64,000 bases of DNA from Paenisporosarcina macmurdoensis (lineage in GTDB: Bacteria > Bacillota > Bacilli > Bacillales_A > Planococcaceae), in contig NZ_JBHSRI010000009.1 of the NCBI RefSeq assembly GCF_042658845.1, forward strand, positions 180,232 to 244,231, read 5' to 3'. The notes under the pieces were generated by a model, which did not search any database, had not been told where the DNA came from, and saw only the letters and a list, made by a program, of their open reading frames with translations. The position numbers and the translations under genes were made by a program. Positions 49,906 to 57,892 of the stretch are shown piece by piece; position 1 is the stretch's first letter; each line of letters begins with the position of its first letter.

Positions 49906-52599
49906 ATGCAAGATACAGAAATGGTTAATAGTGCACAAAATGGAAATCTGATTGTATTTGGAGAATTGATTTATCTCCATCATCGGACGGTCGAAAAATT
50001 CGCCTTTCAATGTGGAGTGAAAGCAGAAGATATTCATAGTGTGACCCAGGAAGTTTATATTAATTTATATAAAAAATTAGGTGAATTTCAAAATTCTCAT
50101 TTTCTGACGTGGTTATTCAAAATTACATTAAAGGCCTCTCGTGATTACAGTAATAGAGAAAAACGAGTACAAGACGAAGGACCAGAATTACAGGGGGATT
50201 TACCTGGACAATCAAATCGATTACCTCAATCGAGGATTTTACTATTTGACGAAGATAGAGAACTACACGATGCCCTTCAACTAGTAGAAGAGACATACAG
50301 AAATCCGCTTATCTTGTTTTATTTCCATGAGCTTGGTTATGAGCAAATTGGTGGCATTTTAAACATCCAACCAGTAGAAGTTGAATCCAGATTGATTAGT
50401 TCTAAAGAAAAAATTAAATCGGCGCTGGAAGTATTGGATGATCAACAACTCGAACTGCATTTGAATTTATTAAAAAAATCGTACAAGCGAGTCCCTTCAA
50501 AATTTAATGTAGACGAGATTTTACGACGAATAGAATCAGAAAGAGGTAATGGGGAAGATTCACTTTCTCCGAAAAGAGAAAGTAAGTCAAATAAATATAA
50601 AGTTAATATTTGGGCAGTAGGATTATCTAGTGTCTTAATAATAGGAATTCTAAGCACTTCCTTATTAAAAAATGATAATGTACAAAGCCACGAGGTTGCC
50701 ACAGCTGCCGACTCTAACAGTATAGAAACTCTTGAAAAAATTTTTGAAGAGCAAAAGAATACTTATAGAAGTACGCTTGGATTAACCGAAGAAGAATTTA
50801 ATCAAATAGAATTTGTGAAAATGGCTAATCAATTATTTGCATCTACTATTCAAGAGAATGGCTCTAGCAATATTTCCAATGAAGAACGTTATGAAGAGGT
50901 GTTAGATATGTTGAAAATCCCTTCACAGATGGTGAATGACGCGACCGCTGAGGGGATGATGGAAGAAAAAGAAAGTGCGATTTTTATTGATGAGTTGAAC
51001 ACCAAGATCGATTTTTTAATTACCTATTATAATTCGATTTTAGAAAAGCATCGTGAAATATTGAATACAGCAAAAATGAGTGGAAGACTGGATGCTAGTT
51101 ATTTGCAGGCAAATCGTTCGAAATTGCCTGATGAGGTTGAAAATCTAATAGATCATGCACACACTCAAGGTGTTTCAATCAGAGTTTCTAGGGACAAAAA
51201 TAGTTATCAAACATTCTTCGAGTTCCCGGATCATTGGCATAAATTGTATGAACATGTACAAGATTCCTCCATTTCTTTTTTATACATTAAACCAATGATT
51301 CCTTTTACATATGGCGGCGAGTTAGTCTTAACCCCTCATGAATCTGCTATGTACTTGAATCAGTTAGAACACATTTTACTAAGCACGAAACACCAAAATT
51401 CTCTCTACACCATTATGAAATCACAGTATGAAGATTTAGCTTATACATTAATTTTTGGGGCAAGTAATATGGAAGTGATTACGAATGGTCGAGTAAATGA
51501 GGAATTCCACTCGGCATGGAATAACTTAAGATACGGTTATGGCGATTCTCCTATGAAATACTTCATTAGACCAATGTTCGAATCCGTAAGCGAAAATAAT
51601 TGGGAAGTAAACGAAACGTATCGAAGTTTAAACTTTAATGATCTACAGGTAGCCTTTACTCTTGCAGAAAATGGTGACCTAGCAGCCATTATGCCGAAAG
51701 AGAACAGTGGGGCAAAATCTGCTACCATTAATTGGCCAAACAGTGAAATACAACAAAAGGTAGAAAAGTCTATTAATGATATTGATACAACACAAGGAAT
51801 TCAGATTATTGGAATGAGCCCAATTGAAGGTGTTTTATTGTATCATCACGCTCAAGAAGAAAACTTAATGGATATCCAACATTCACTCTTATCATTTATG
51901 AATTTTACTGATCACGAGAATATGGACAAGGTTATGAATAGTTGGCTAAACAATAAATTGATTCCGAGAGAAACAACGAGTCTTCGTTATCAAGATGAGG
52001 AAACGTTTGAACAGAATGGAAACTTTGTAGGTTCAGTAGATGTAATGAATGGAGAACAAGTGATTCGAACCATTCCCATTACTCGACATTACCAAGGCAT
52101 GTGGATGATTGATGCAAGTTTAAGTTATCTACTCTATAGTGAGTCACATGTAGAAATGAATGAACAAATACAAACTGATATCCAAGATCTCTATAGTCGT
52201 TTTAAAGAACATTACGATTATAACCTGCTAAAAGATGTTGGTGCATCAATGGTAGCCGGAATTTATCTTGAGGCAGCAAATCAAGGAGATTTAAATACGC
52301 AATATGAATTATTACTAAAAGGTGAGAATACGAATACTCCTAATAAAGAAAAATTTCTGTCAGGTCCATCTCAAATAGAGACCAATTGGAGAGAGCAGTA
52401 TAACTCGATGGAATCGCATCAAAGCTATCCTTCAGATGAATCAATCTTTAGCAGTAGGGAAGAGCAACATGAAGAATTTGATGTCACAGTTTGGCTCTAT
52501 ATTAAACCAGAATTAATTAATAATGAATTGTACCGAAATAGTTTCCGAATGCGAAAAACCGTAGAAGGATGGCGCGTTTACTATATGCCTATACAATGA
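49906..52599 (+). CDS. ECF sigma factor fused to a membrane-anchored extracytoplasmic domain
   Basis: The 897-residue protein starts with sigma-70 region 2 (about residues 11-87: EDIHSVTQEVYINLYKKL, then FLTWLFKITLKASRDYSNRE) and region 4 (about 117-174: NPLILFYFHELGYEQIGGIL and a recognition helix). A linker of about 55 residues (FNVDEILRRIESERG resembles anti-sigma cytosolic segments) leads to one transmembrane helix at about 234-254 (IWAVGLSSVLIIGILSTSLL). Some 640 residues follow outside the membrane; the C-terminal 120 residues (DVTVWLYIKPEL to EGWRVYYMPIQ) resemble NTF2-like modules. AGGAGGGGG precedes the ATG. Sigma, tether and sensor in one chain suggest release by proteolysis, or a sigma kept inactive at the membrane. 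No separate anti-sigma gene is adjacent. Confidence 0.85.
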   Translation: MQDTEMVNSAQNGNLIVFGELIYLHHRTVEKFAFQCGVKAEDIHSVTQEVYINLYKKLGEFQNSHFLTWLFKITLKASRDYSNREKRVQDEGPELQGDLPGQSNRLPQSRILLFDEDRELHDALQLVEETYRNPLILFYFHELGYEQIGGILNIQPVEVESRLISSKEKIKSALEVLDDQQLELHLNLLKKSYKRVPSKFNVDEILRRIESERGNGEDSLSPKRESKSNKYKVNIWAVGLSSVLIIGILSTSLLKNDNVQSHEVATAADSNSIETLEKIFEEQKNTYRSTLGLTEEEFNQIEFVKMANQLFASTIQENGSSNISNEERYEEVLDMLKIPSQMVNDATAEGMMEEKESAIFIDELNTKIDFLITYYNSILEKHREILNTAKMSGRLDASYLQANRSKLPDEVENLIDHAHTQGVSIRVSRDKNSYQTFFEFPDHWHKLYEHVQDSSISFLYIKPMIPFTYGGELVLTPHESAMYLNQLEHILLSTKHQNSLYTIMKSQYEDLAYTLIFGASNMEVITNGRVNEEFHSAWNNLRYGYGDSPMKYFIRPMFESVSENNWEVNETYRSLNFNDLQVAFTLAENGDLAAIMPKENSGAKSATINWPNSEIQQKVEKSINDIDTTQGIQIIGMSPIEGVLLYHHAQEENLMDIQHSLLSFMNFTDHENMDKVMNSWLNNKLIPRETTSLRYQDEETFEQNGNFVGSVDVMNGEQVIRTIPITRHYQGMWMIDASLSYLLYSESHVEMNEQIQTDIQDLYSRFKEHYDYNLLKDVGASMVAGIYLEAANQGDLNTQYELLLKGENTNTPNKEKFLSGPSQIETNWREQYNSMESHQSYPSDESIFSSREEQHEEFDVTVWLYIKPELINNELYRNSFRMRKTVEGWRVYYMPIQ

Positions 52600-52604
52600 C
52601 GCTT

Positions 52605-52633
52605 TTGAGTTATTTACTAGTTTATGTTATAAT
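52605..52633 (+). promoter_or_regulatory. Sigma-A promoter of yugI
   Basis: TTGAGT (52605-52610) and TATAAT (52628-52633) are 17 bases apart, directly after the fused sigma gene. Confidence 0.75.
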
Positions 52634-52686
52634 CTTTTATGGCCTTAAGGTAGATAGGTATATATCCAAGAGTGGGAGAGATTATT

Positions 52687-53061
52687 ATGACTAAGAAGTA
52701 TCAAGTTGGTGAAGTGGTTTCAGGAAAAGTAACAGGCGTACAGCCATACGGCGCGTTTGTAGCATTAGATGAAGAGACTCAAGGTCTTGTTCACATTTCA
52801 GAAATCACATACGGTTATGTAAAAGAAGTAAGCGAATTCTTGTCTGTTGGGCAAGAAATCGAAGTGAAGGTCCTTGAAGTGGATGAAAAGGCAGGGAAAA
52901 TCAGCCTTTCAATTCGTGCATTACAAGAACGTCCAGCTACTGTACGTAAAGACGAAAAACCTAAAAAATCATTGCAAGCACGCGTTGACGAGCATGATGC
53001 AGAAGGTTTCAACTCTTTAAAAGACAAATTGCAAGAATGGATTAATAAATCCGGTCAATGA
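52687..53061 (+). CDS. yugI: S1-domain RNA-binding protein (YugI / general stress protein 13)
   Basis: The 124-residue protein is one S1 OB-fold domain (residues 5-75: VGEVVSGKVTGVQPYGAFVA and GLVHISEI) with a charged C-terminal tail. In B. subtilis the homologue binds ribosomes and RNA. GGGAGAG precedes the ATG at 52687; a GTG five codons earlier overlaps the site. It has its own sigma-A promoter and terminator. Confidence 0.92.
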   Translation: MTKKYQVGEVVSGKVTGVQPYGAFVALDEETQGLVHISEITYGYVKEVSEFLSVGQEIEVKVLEVDEKAGKISLSIRALQERPATVRKDEKPKKSLQARVDEHDAEGFNSLKDKLQEWINKSGQ

Positions 53062-53062
53062 G

Positions 53063-53104
53063 AAAAAGCGAGTTAACTCCATGTGAGTTGCTCGCTTTTT
53101 TTAT
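53063..53104 (+). terminator. Intrinsic terminator after yugI
   Basis: AAAAAGCGAGTTAACTC pairs with GAGTTGCTCGCTTTTT. Confidence 0.9.
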
Positions 53105-53159
53105 TTAACAAATTGTTGAAAACCGCCAAGTTCAAGCAGATTCCCAAATAGAAAAACTC

Positions 53160-54467
53160 CTATTTTTTCATCTTACGCAAGCGATATTGTAAGTTCTGTC
53201 TACTCATTCCTAGAGCTACTGCAGCTTTTGTAACATTGCCCTCAAACATCCCCATTACTTTTTGCAAGTAGTACATTTCTGCTTCTCTCAAATAATCATC
53301 TAGAGGTAACAAATCACGATCTGTTTGAACGACGAAGTCTTCTGCTCGCTTCAATGGGTCTCTCATCTCTTGCACCTTCAGTTTAAAATGCAGTGGCAAC
53401 ATTTCAAAGGTAATCATGTCTTCGTCTGTCAACATGGAAGCCATTTCGTCCAATAATATTTCCACTTCTTTTAAATTTCCTGGCCAGTCATACGTATGGA
53501 AGATATCGCGAACTTCCTCAGTCAAACCGACAATAGCCGATCCAAAACGAACGCGATGTCGTGCAAAGTAGTCATGAACAAATGGATCGATGTCTTCACG
53601 TCTCTCTCTTAAGGGATGGACAACAATGGTCATAGAAGAGAAGAAATAATATAGTTCTTTCAAAAGTTCTCCTGACGCAATTAAATCTACTGGATCGGCA
53701 CCGACGCTCGCTAAAAATAAATGCTCACATAGAGTTGGATCATTGACCATGGATAAAAGCTGTTCCTGCATCTCAAGTGTAAGTAAATCAACACGTTCGC
53801 AAAAAATCGTGCTCGCCTCAAGAGAAACTAAATCGTCTTTTAATTTATTTAGAATCGTTGGGTCAGAGTTGTGGCAATATAGCGTATAGAAATGGGACAA
53901 AGGTGGAGATAATTCATAATGAATTCCTTCAGCAACCAAGTCTTTGCCAGTTCCAGCTTCACCTATTAACAAAACGGATAAACGTGCCGTAGCAGCTTTT
54001 TGAGCGGTTGAAATGACTTGTTTCATTGACTCGGAAACGGCTGTAATAACTGAAAATGTAATCGGTTCACCATAGCGGCGCAATGGTTGATAAACCAGGC
54101 GCTCTAGAGTAGTGACGTCACGTGCTAATTCGACAGCTCCGATTAACTCCCCATTTTCAAAAACGGGATAGGTATCATTGATTGTTGTAATTTCATGACC
54201 ATTACGATTCCAATACGTTTGTTTTACATTCAACACGTGTTCTTCACTTTGTAGTACTTTTAAGAGAGTACTTTCTTGTTGATCAAATTGGAATAATTCT
54301 AGAAGGGAGCGGTCTGCTACATCGTGTAAATCTAATCCTTCAATATTTTTCATTTTTTCGTTATATAAAATGGTTCGTCCATTTCGGTCAATTGCATGGA
54401 TACCAACGGAAATATGGTCACTAGCAAAGCGGTAAAACGGTAATAATTGAAGATCTTTCTTGTTCAC
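53160..54467 (-). CDS. RocR-like PAS/AAA+/Fis regulator lacking the GAFTGA loop
   Basis: The 435-residue protein has an N-terminal PAS domain (about 16-125), an AAA+ core with Walker A GEAGTGKD at 169-176 and the PLRERREDI segment, and a C-terminal Fis-type HTH (GNVTKAAVALGMSRQNLQYR). The ELFGHEKGAFTGA loop that contacts sigma-54 is absent: about 45 residues are missing between GIH and ASTIF, and Walker B reads STIFCERV instead of FLDEI. It should bind DNA but is unlikely to activate sigma-54 polymerase. GTG at 54467 is ten bases after AGGAG. It diverges from rocA, so control of arginine/proline catabolism is the natural reading. Confidence 0.85.
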   Translation of the reverse strand: MNKKDLQLLPFYRFASDHISVGIHAIDRNGRTILYNEKMKNIEGLDLHDVADRSLLELFQFDQQESTLLKVLQSEEHVLNVKQTYWNRNGHEITTINDTYPVFENGELIGAVELARDVTTLERLVYQPLRRYGEPITFSVITAVSESMKQVISTAQKAATARLSVLLIGEAGTGKDLVAEGIHYELSPPLSHFYTLYCHNSDPTILNKLKDDLVSLEASTIFCERVDLLTLEMQEQLLSMVNDPTLCEHLFLASVGADPVDLIASGELLKELYYFFSSMTIVVHPLRERREDIDPFVHDYFARHRVRFGSAIVGLTEEVRDIFHTYDWPGNLKEVEILLDEMASMLTDEDMITFEMLPLHFKLKVQEMRDPLKRAEDFVVQTDRDLLPLDDYLREAEMYYLQKVMGMFEGNVTKAAVALGMSRQNLQYRLRKMKK

Positions 54468-54563
54468 GGGAGTCACACTCCTAACTTTTTTTGCTAAAAT
54501 AAGAAATATCACTTGATTAACGCAACAATCTTTTGCATTATTATAGATGTAAACGAAATAAAA

Positions 54564-54582
54564 GTGCAAATTATTTTTGCAC
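54564..54582. promoter_or_regulatory. Inverted repeat upstream of rocA, candidate operator
   Basis: GTGCAAA and TTTGCAC are exact complements separated by TTATT, ending 13 bases before the rocA binding site. A TTTTGCA half-site lies near 54532. No TGGCAC-N5-TTGCA sigma-54 promoter is seen. Confidence 0.5.
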
Positions 54583-54607
54583 CAAAATAAATTATAGGAG
54601 GATTCAC

Positions 54608-56152
54608 ATGATTCCTTATAAACACGAAGCATTCACAGATTTCTCAAAAGAAGAAAACAAAAAAGCCATAAAAGCAGGTTATGAAACAGTAGCAGGTTAC
54701 ATGGGGCAAGATTTCCCACTTATTATTGGTGGCGAACGTGTAACAACTGAAGAAAAGATTGTATCTTACAATCCATCAAATAAAACTGAAGTTGTCGGTT
54801 CAGTATCTAAAACAAGCCATGAATTAGCTGCAAAAGCTATGGACATTGCTGATGCTACATTTAAAACATGGAAAAAAGTGAAACCAGAAATTCGCGCGGA
54901 TGTTCTTTTCAAAGCAGCTGCAATTATGCGCCGTCGCAAATTCGAATTCTCAGCATTACTTTCTAAAGAAGCTGGTAAAACATGGATTGAAGCAGACGTT
55001 GAAGCGGCTGAAGCAATTGATTTCCTTGAATACTATGCTCGTCAAATGCTTCGTTTGAAAGATGGTCAACCAGTTGAAAGCCGTCCAGGTGAGTATAACC
55101 GTTATGACTACATTCCTTTGGGAGTAGCAGTTGTAATTTCTCCTTGGAACTTCCCGTTTGCTATCATGGCAGGGACTGCTGTAGCGAACATTGTAGCGGG
55201 TAACACAGTATTACTAAAACCTGCTTCAACTACACCAATCGTAGCTTACAAATTCGTTGAAGTATTAGAAGAAGCAGGAATGCCTGCAGGTGTACTTAAC
55301 TTCATTCCAGGTTCTGGTGCTGAAGTTGGAGACTTCCTAGTTGATCACCCACGTACTCGATTAATCAGTTTCACTGGTTCACGTGATGTTGGTTTACGTA
55401 TTTTTGAACGTTCTTCTAAATTAAATGAAGGTCAAATTTGGATCAAACGTGTAATCGCTGAAATGGGCGGTAAAGACACAATCGTTGTTGATAAAGAAGC
55501 TGATTTAGAATTAGCTGCTCAAGCAATCGTAAAATCTGCATTTGGCTTCAGTGGTCAAAAATGTTCAGCATGTTCACGTGCTGTAATCGTTGAAGATGTA
55601 TATGATCAAGTACTTAGCCGTGTAGAAGAGTTAACGAAAGCTTTATCTGTAGGTGTTCCAGAGCAAGATGAGCACTTTGTAGGTCCAGTTATCGATGGCG
55701 CTGCATTCAAAAAAATTATGAGCTACATTGAAATTGGTAAAGGGGAAGGTCGCTTAGTTGCGGGTGGAACTGGAGATGACTCAAAAGGATTCTTCATTCA
55801 ACCAACTGTATTCGCTGACTTGGATCCAAAAGCACGCATCATGCAAGAAGAAATCTTTGGACCAGTAGTTGGTATCTCTAAAGCAAAAGATTTCGATCAT
55901 GCACTTGAAATTGCAAACAACACGGAGTACGGCTTAACTGGAGCGGTTATTACTAACAACCGTATGAACCAAGAAAAAGCACGTGAAGAATTTCATGTTG
56001 GTAACTTGTACTTCAACCGTGGATGTACGGGCGCAATCGTTGGATACCAACCATTCGGTGGATTCAACATGTCAGGTACAGACTCAAAAGCGGGCGGACC
56101 TGATTACTTAGGACTGCATTTACAAGCTAAAACAACATCTGAAATGCTATAA
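54608..56152 (+). CDS. rocA: 1-pyrroline-5-carboxylate dehydrogenase
   Basis: The 514-residue NAD-dependent aldehyde dehydrogenase turns P5C/glutamate semialdehyde into glutamate. The catalytic Cys319 lies in GQKCSACSR and the general base Glu285 in AEMGGKD; the NAD site is SFTGSRDVG. Length equals B. subtilis RocA. The ATG at 54608 has AGGAGG seven bases upstream. It lies between a divergent RocR-like regulator and the repeat array before rocD. Confidence 0.96.
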   Translation: MIPYKHEAFTDFSKEENKKAIKAGYETVAGYMGQDFPLIIGGERVTTEEKIVSYNPSNKTEVVGSVSKTSHELAAKAMDIADATFKTWKKVKPEIRADVLFKAAAIMRRRKFEFSALLSKEAGKTWIEADVEAAEAIDFLEYYARQMLRLKDGQPVESRPGEYNRYDYIPLGVAVVISPWNFPFAIMAGTAVANIVAGNTVLLKPASTTPIVAYKFVEVLEEAGMPAGVLNFIPGSGAEVGDFLVDHPRTRLISFTGSRDVGLRIFERSSKLNEGQIWIKRVIAEMGGKDTIVVDKEADLELAAQAIVKSAFGFSGQKCSACSRAVIVEDVYDQVLSRVEELTKALSVGVPEQDEHFVGPVIDGAAFKKIMSYIEIGKGEGRLVAGGTGDDSKGFFIQPTVFADLDPKARIMQEEIFGPVVGISKAKDFDHALEIANNTEYGLTGAVITNNRMNQEKAREEFHVGNLYFNRGCTGAIVGYQPFGGFNMSGTDSKAGGPDYLGLHLQAKTTSEML

Positions 56153-56160
56153 GAAAAGTG

Positions 56161-56520
56161 TAGCAGGGTGTGTTAGGCTGACACCGGCGCTGGAAAAGCC
56201 GAATCGGAAATCTTTTTCCGAATGAGGAATTGAAGCTTAGGTGCAGCCTACCCTGCGAAACTAGACACTAAGACTAGCGGGAAACTTGAACGGTAGCTCG
56301 ACTCCGCCGGTGGAAGAACCGAATCGAAAGCCTGCTTTCGAATGAGTTTCTGAAGCGGTGGTGCGAGCTGGCGCTTGAAGCTAGACACTAAGACTAGCGG
56401 GAAACTCGAACGGTAGCTCAACGCCGGCGCTGGAAGGCTCGAATCGAAAGCTTGCTTTCGCATGAGAGACTGAAGCTTAGGTGCGAGCTGGGCTTCGAAG
56501 CTAGACACTAAGGCTAGCGG
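56161..56520 (+). repeat. Three tandem 120-base repeats between rocA and rocD
   Basis: Units are 56161-56280, 56281-56400 and 56401-56520, in exact register with no insertion or deletion; CTAGACACTAAG occurs at 56261, 56381 and 56501. Each contains a hairpin with a compensating change: CGGAAA/TTTCCG in unit 1, CGAAAG/CTTTCG in units 2 and 3. Related blocks occur once in the mrp leader (43160-43275). A minus-strand frame open across the array has a 40-codon period but no binding site. Confidence 0.85.
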
Positions 56521-56559
56521 GAAACCCTAGACAGCTAGTGGGAAAATGAAAAACATATA

Positions 56560-56594
56560 GGCAGGCACATCAGAAGATGCGTCTGCCTTTTTTT
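56560..56594 (+). terminator. Intrinsic terminator between the array and rocD
   Basis: GGCAG with CATC pairs with GATG and CTGCC, followed by seven T residues. Transcripts from rocA should end here after including all three repeats. Confidence 0.75.
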
Positions 56595-56618
56595 ACAAAT
56601 CAGAGGAGGCGAAACATT

Positions 56619-57812
56619 ATGACAGTTTCACAAAACGTTATTGAGCAAACAGAAAAATTTGGTGCTCCAAACTATCATCCACTTCCAATCGTAATTTCTG
56701 AAGCACAGGGTGTTTGGGTAAAAGATCCTGAAGGCAATAAATTCATGGATATGTTATCTGCGTATTCAGCAGTAAACCAAGGACATCGTCACCCGAAAAT
56801 TATTCAAGCACTTAAAGATCAAGCGGACCGAGTTACATTAACTTCACGTGCTTTCCATAATGATCAATTAGGACCATGGTATGAAATGATTTGTGAGTTA
56901 TCAGGTAAAGAAATGGCACTTCCGATGAATACTGGCGCTGAAGCTGTTGAAACGGCGATTAAAGCTGCACGTCGTTGGTCTTACGATGTTAAAGGGATTG
57001 CTGAAAACCAAGCAGAAATTATTGCTTGTAGCGGGAACTTCCACGGTCGTACAATGGCTGCTGTATCTCTTTCTTCTGATCCAGACTACAAACGTGGTTT
57101 CGGACCATTGTTACCAGGCATTAACATCATTCCTTATGGTGATATTGAAGCGTTAAAACAAGCTATCACACCTAATACAGCTGCATTCTTAGTTGAACCA
57201 ATTCAAGGAGAAGCTGGGATTGTTATACCTCCAGCAGGTTACATGAAAGCTGCTCGCGAACTATGTCGCGAAAATAACGTCTTATTCATTGCAGACGAAA
57301 TTCAAGCTGGATTATGCCGTACTGGTAAAATGTTTGCATGTGAATGGGAAGATGTAGATCCAGATATGTATATTTTAGGTAAAGCACTTGGTGGCGGTGT
57401 ATTCCCAATCTCTTGTGTTGTTGCAAATAAAGAAATTCTTGAAGTATTTAACCCAGGGTCACACGGTTCTACTTTTGGTGGTAACCCAATGGCATGTGCA
57501 GTTTCGATTGCATCCCTAAATGTATTAGTAGATGAAAAATTAGCACAACGTTCTGAAGAACTAGGAAACTATTTCAAAGAAGCATTATCACAAATTAACC
57601 ATTCTTCAATTAAAGAAGTTCGTGGTCGTGGATTATTTATCGGTATGGAGCTTAACGAAGCAGCTCGTCCATATTGTGAAGAGTTAAAAGAACTTGGTCT
57701 TTTATGTAAAGAAACACACGATACAGTCATTCGTTTTGCACCACCGTTGGTAATTACAAAAGAAGAATTAGACTGGGCAATCGAAAAAATTCAAAAAGTA
57801 TTCAATAAATAA
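56619..57812 (+). CDS. rocD: Ornithine aminotransferase
   Basis: The 397-residue class-III PLP enzyme transfers the delta-amino group of ornithine to 2-oxoglutarate, giving glutamate semialdehyde for RocA. The PLP lysine lies in ILGKALGGGVFPISC and the cofactor pocket in ADEIQAGLCRTG. AGAGGAGG at 56602-56609 sets the ATG. The frame is open further upstream, through the terminator, without a binding site. Confidence 0.96.
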   Translation: MTVSQNVIEQTEKFGAPNYHPLPIVISEAQGVWVKDPEGNKFMDMLSAYSAVNQGHRHPKIIQALKDQADRVTLTSRAFHNDQLGPWYEMICELSGKEMALPMNTGAEAVETAIKAARRWSYDVKGIAENQAEIIACSGNFHGRTMAAVSLSSDPDYKRGFGPLLPGINIIPYGDIEALKQAITPNTAAFLVEPIQGEAGIVIPPAGYMKAARELCRENNVLFIADEIQAGLCRTGKMFACEWEDVDPDMYILGKALGGGVFPISCVVANKEILEVFNPGSHGSTFGGNPMACAVSIASLNVLVDEKLAQRSEELGNYFKEALSQINHSSIKEVRGRGLFIGMELNEAARPYCEELKELGLLCKETHDTVIRFAPPLVITKEELDWAIEKIQKVFNK

Positions 57813-57892
57813 TTTTTACTGTTTAAAAATAAACCAAATATGTTACAATAGTTGCGATAGAATCATTATGAATAAAGAGGCGAAAATATAAA

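Noticed and set aside
49906..50600. Separate sigma gene followed by an independent lipoprotein-like gene
   Set aside because: The frame is continuous from 49906 to 52599 with no stop, and no internal binding site with a start was noticed near the transmembrane segment.
54468..54607. Sigma-54 (-24/-12) promoter for rocA
   Set aside because: A TTTTGCAT element is present but no GG at the required distance upstream.
56248..56508. 86-codon minus-strand frame with a 40-residue repeat
   Set aside because: It stays open only because the repeat length is a multiple of three; there is no binding site, and the paired stem changes indicate selection on structure instead of protein.
56161..56520. CRISPR array
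   Set aside because: Units are 120 bases with no short repeat/unique spacer alternation and there are no cas genes.
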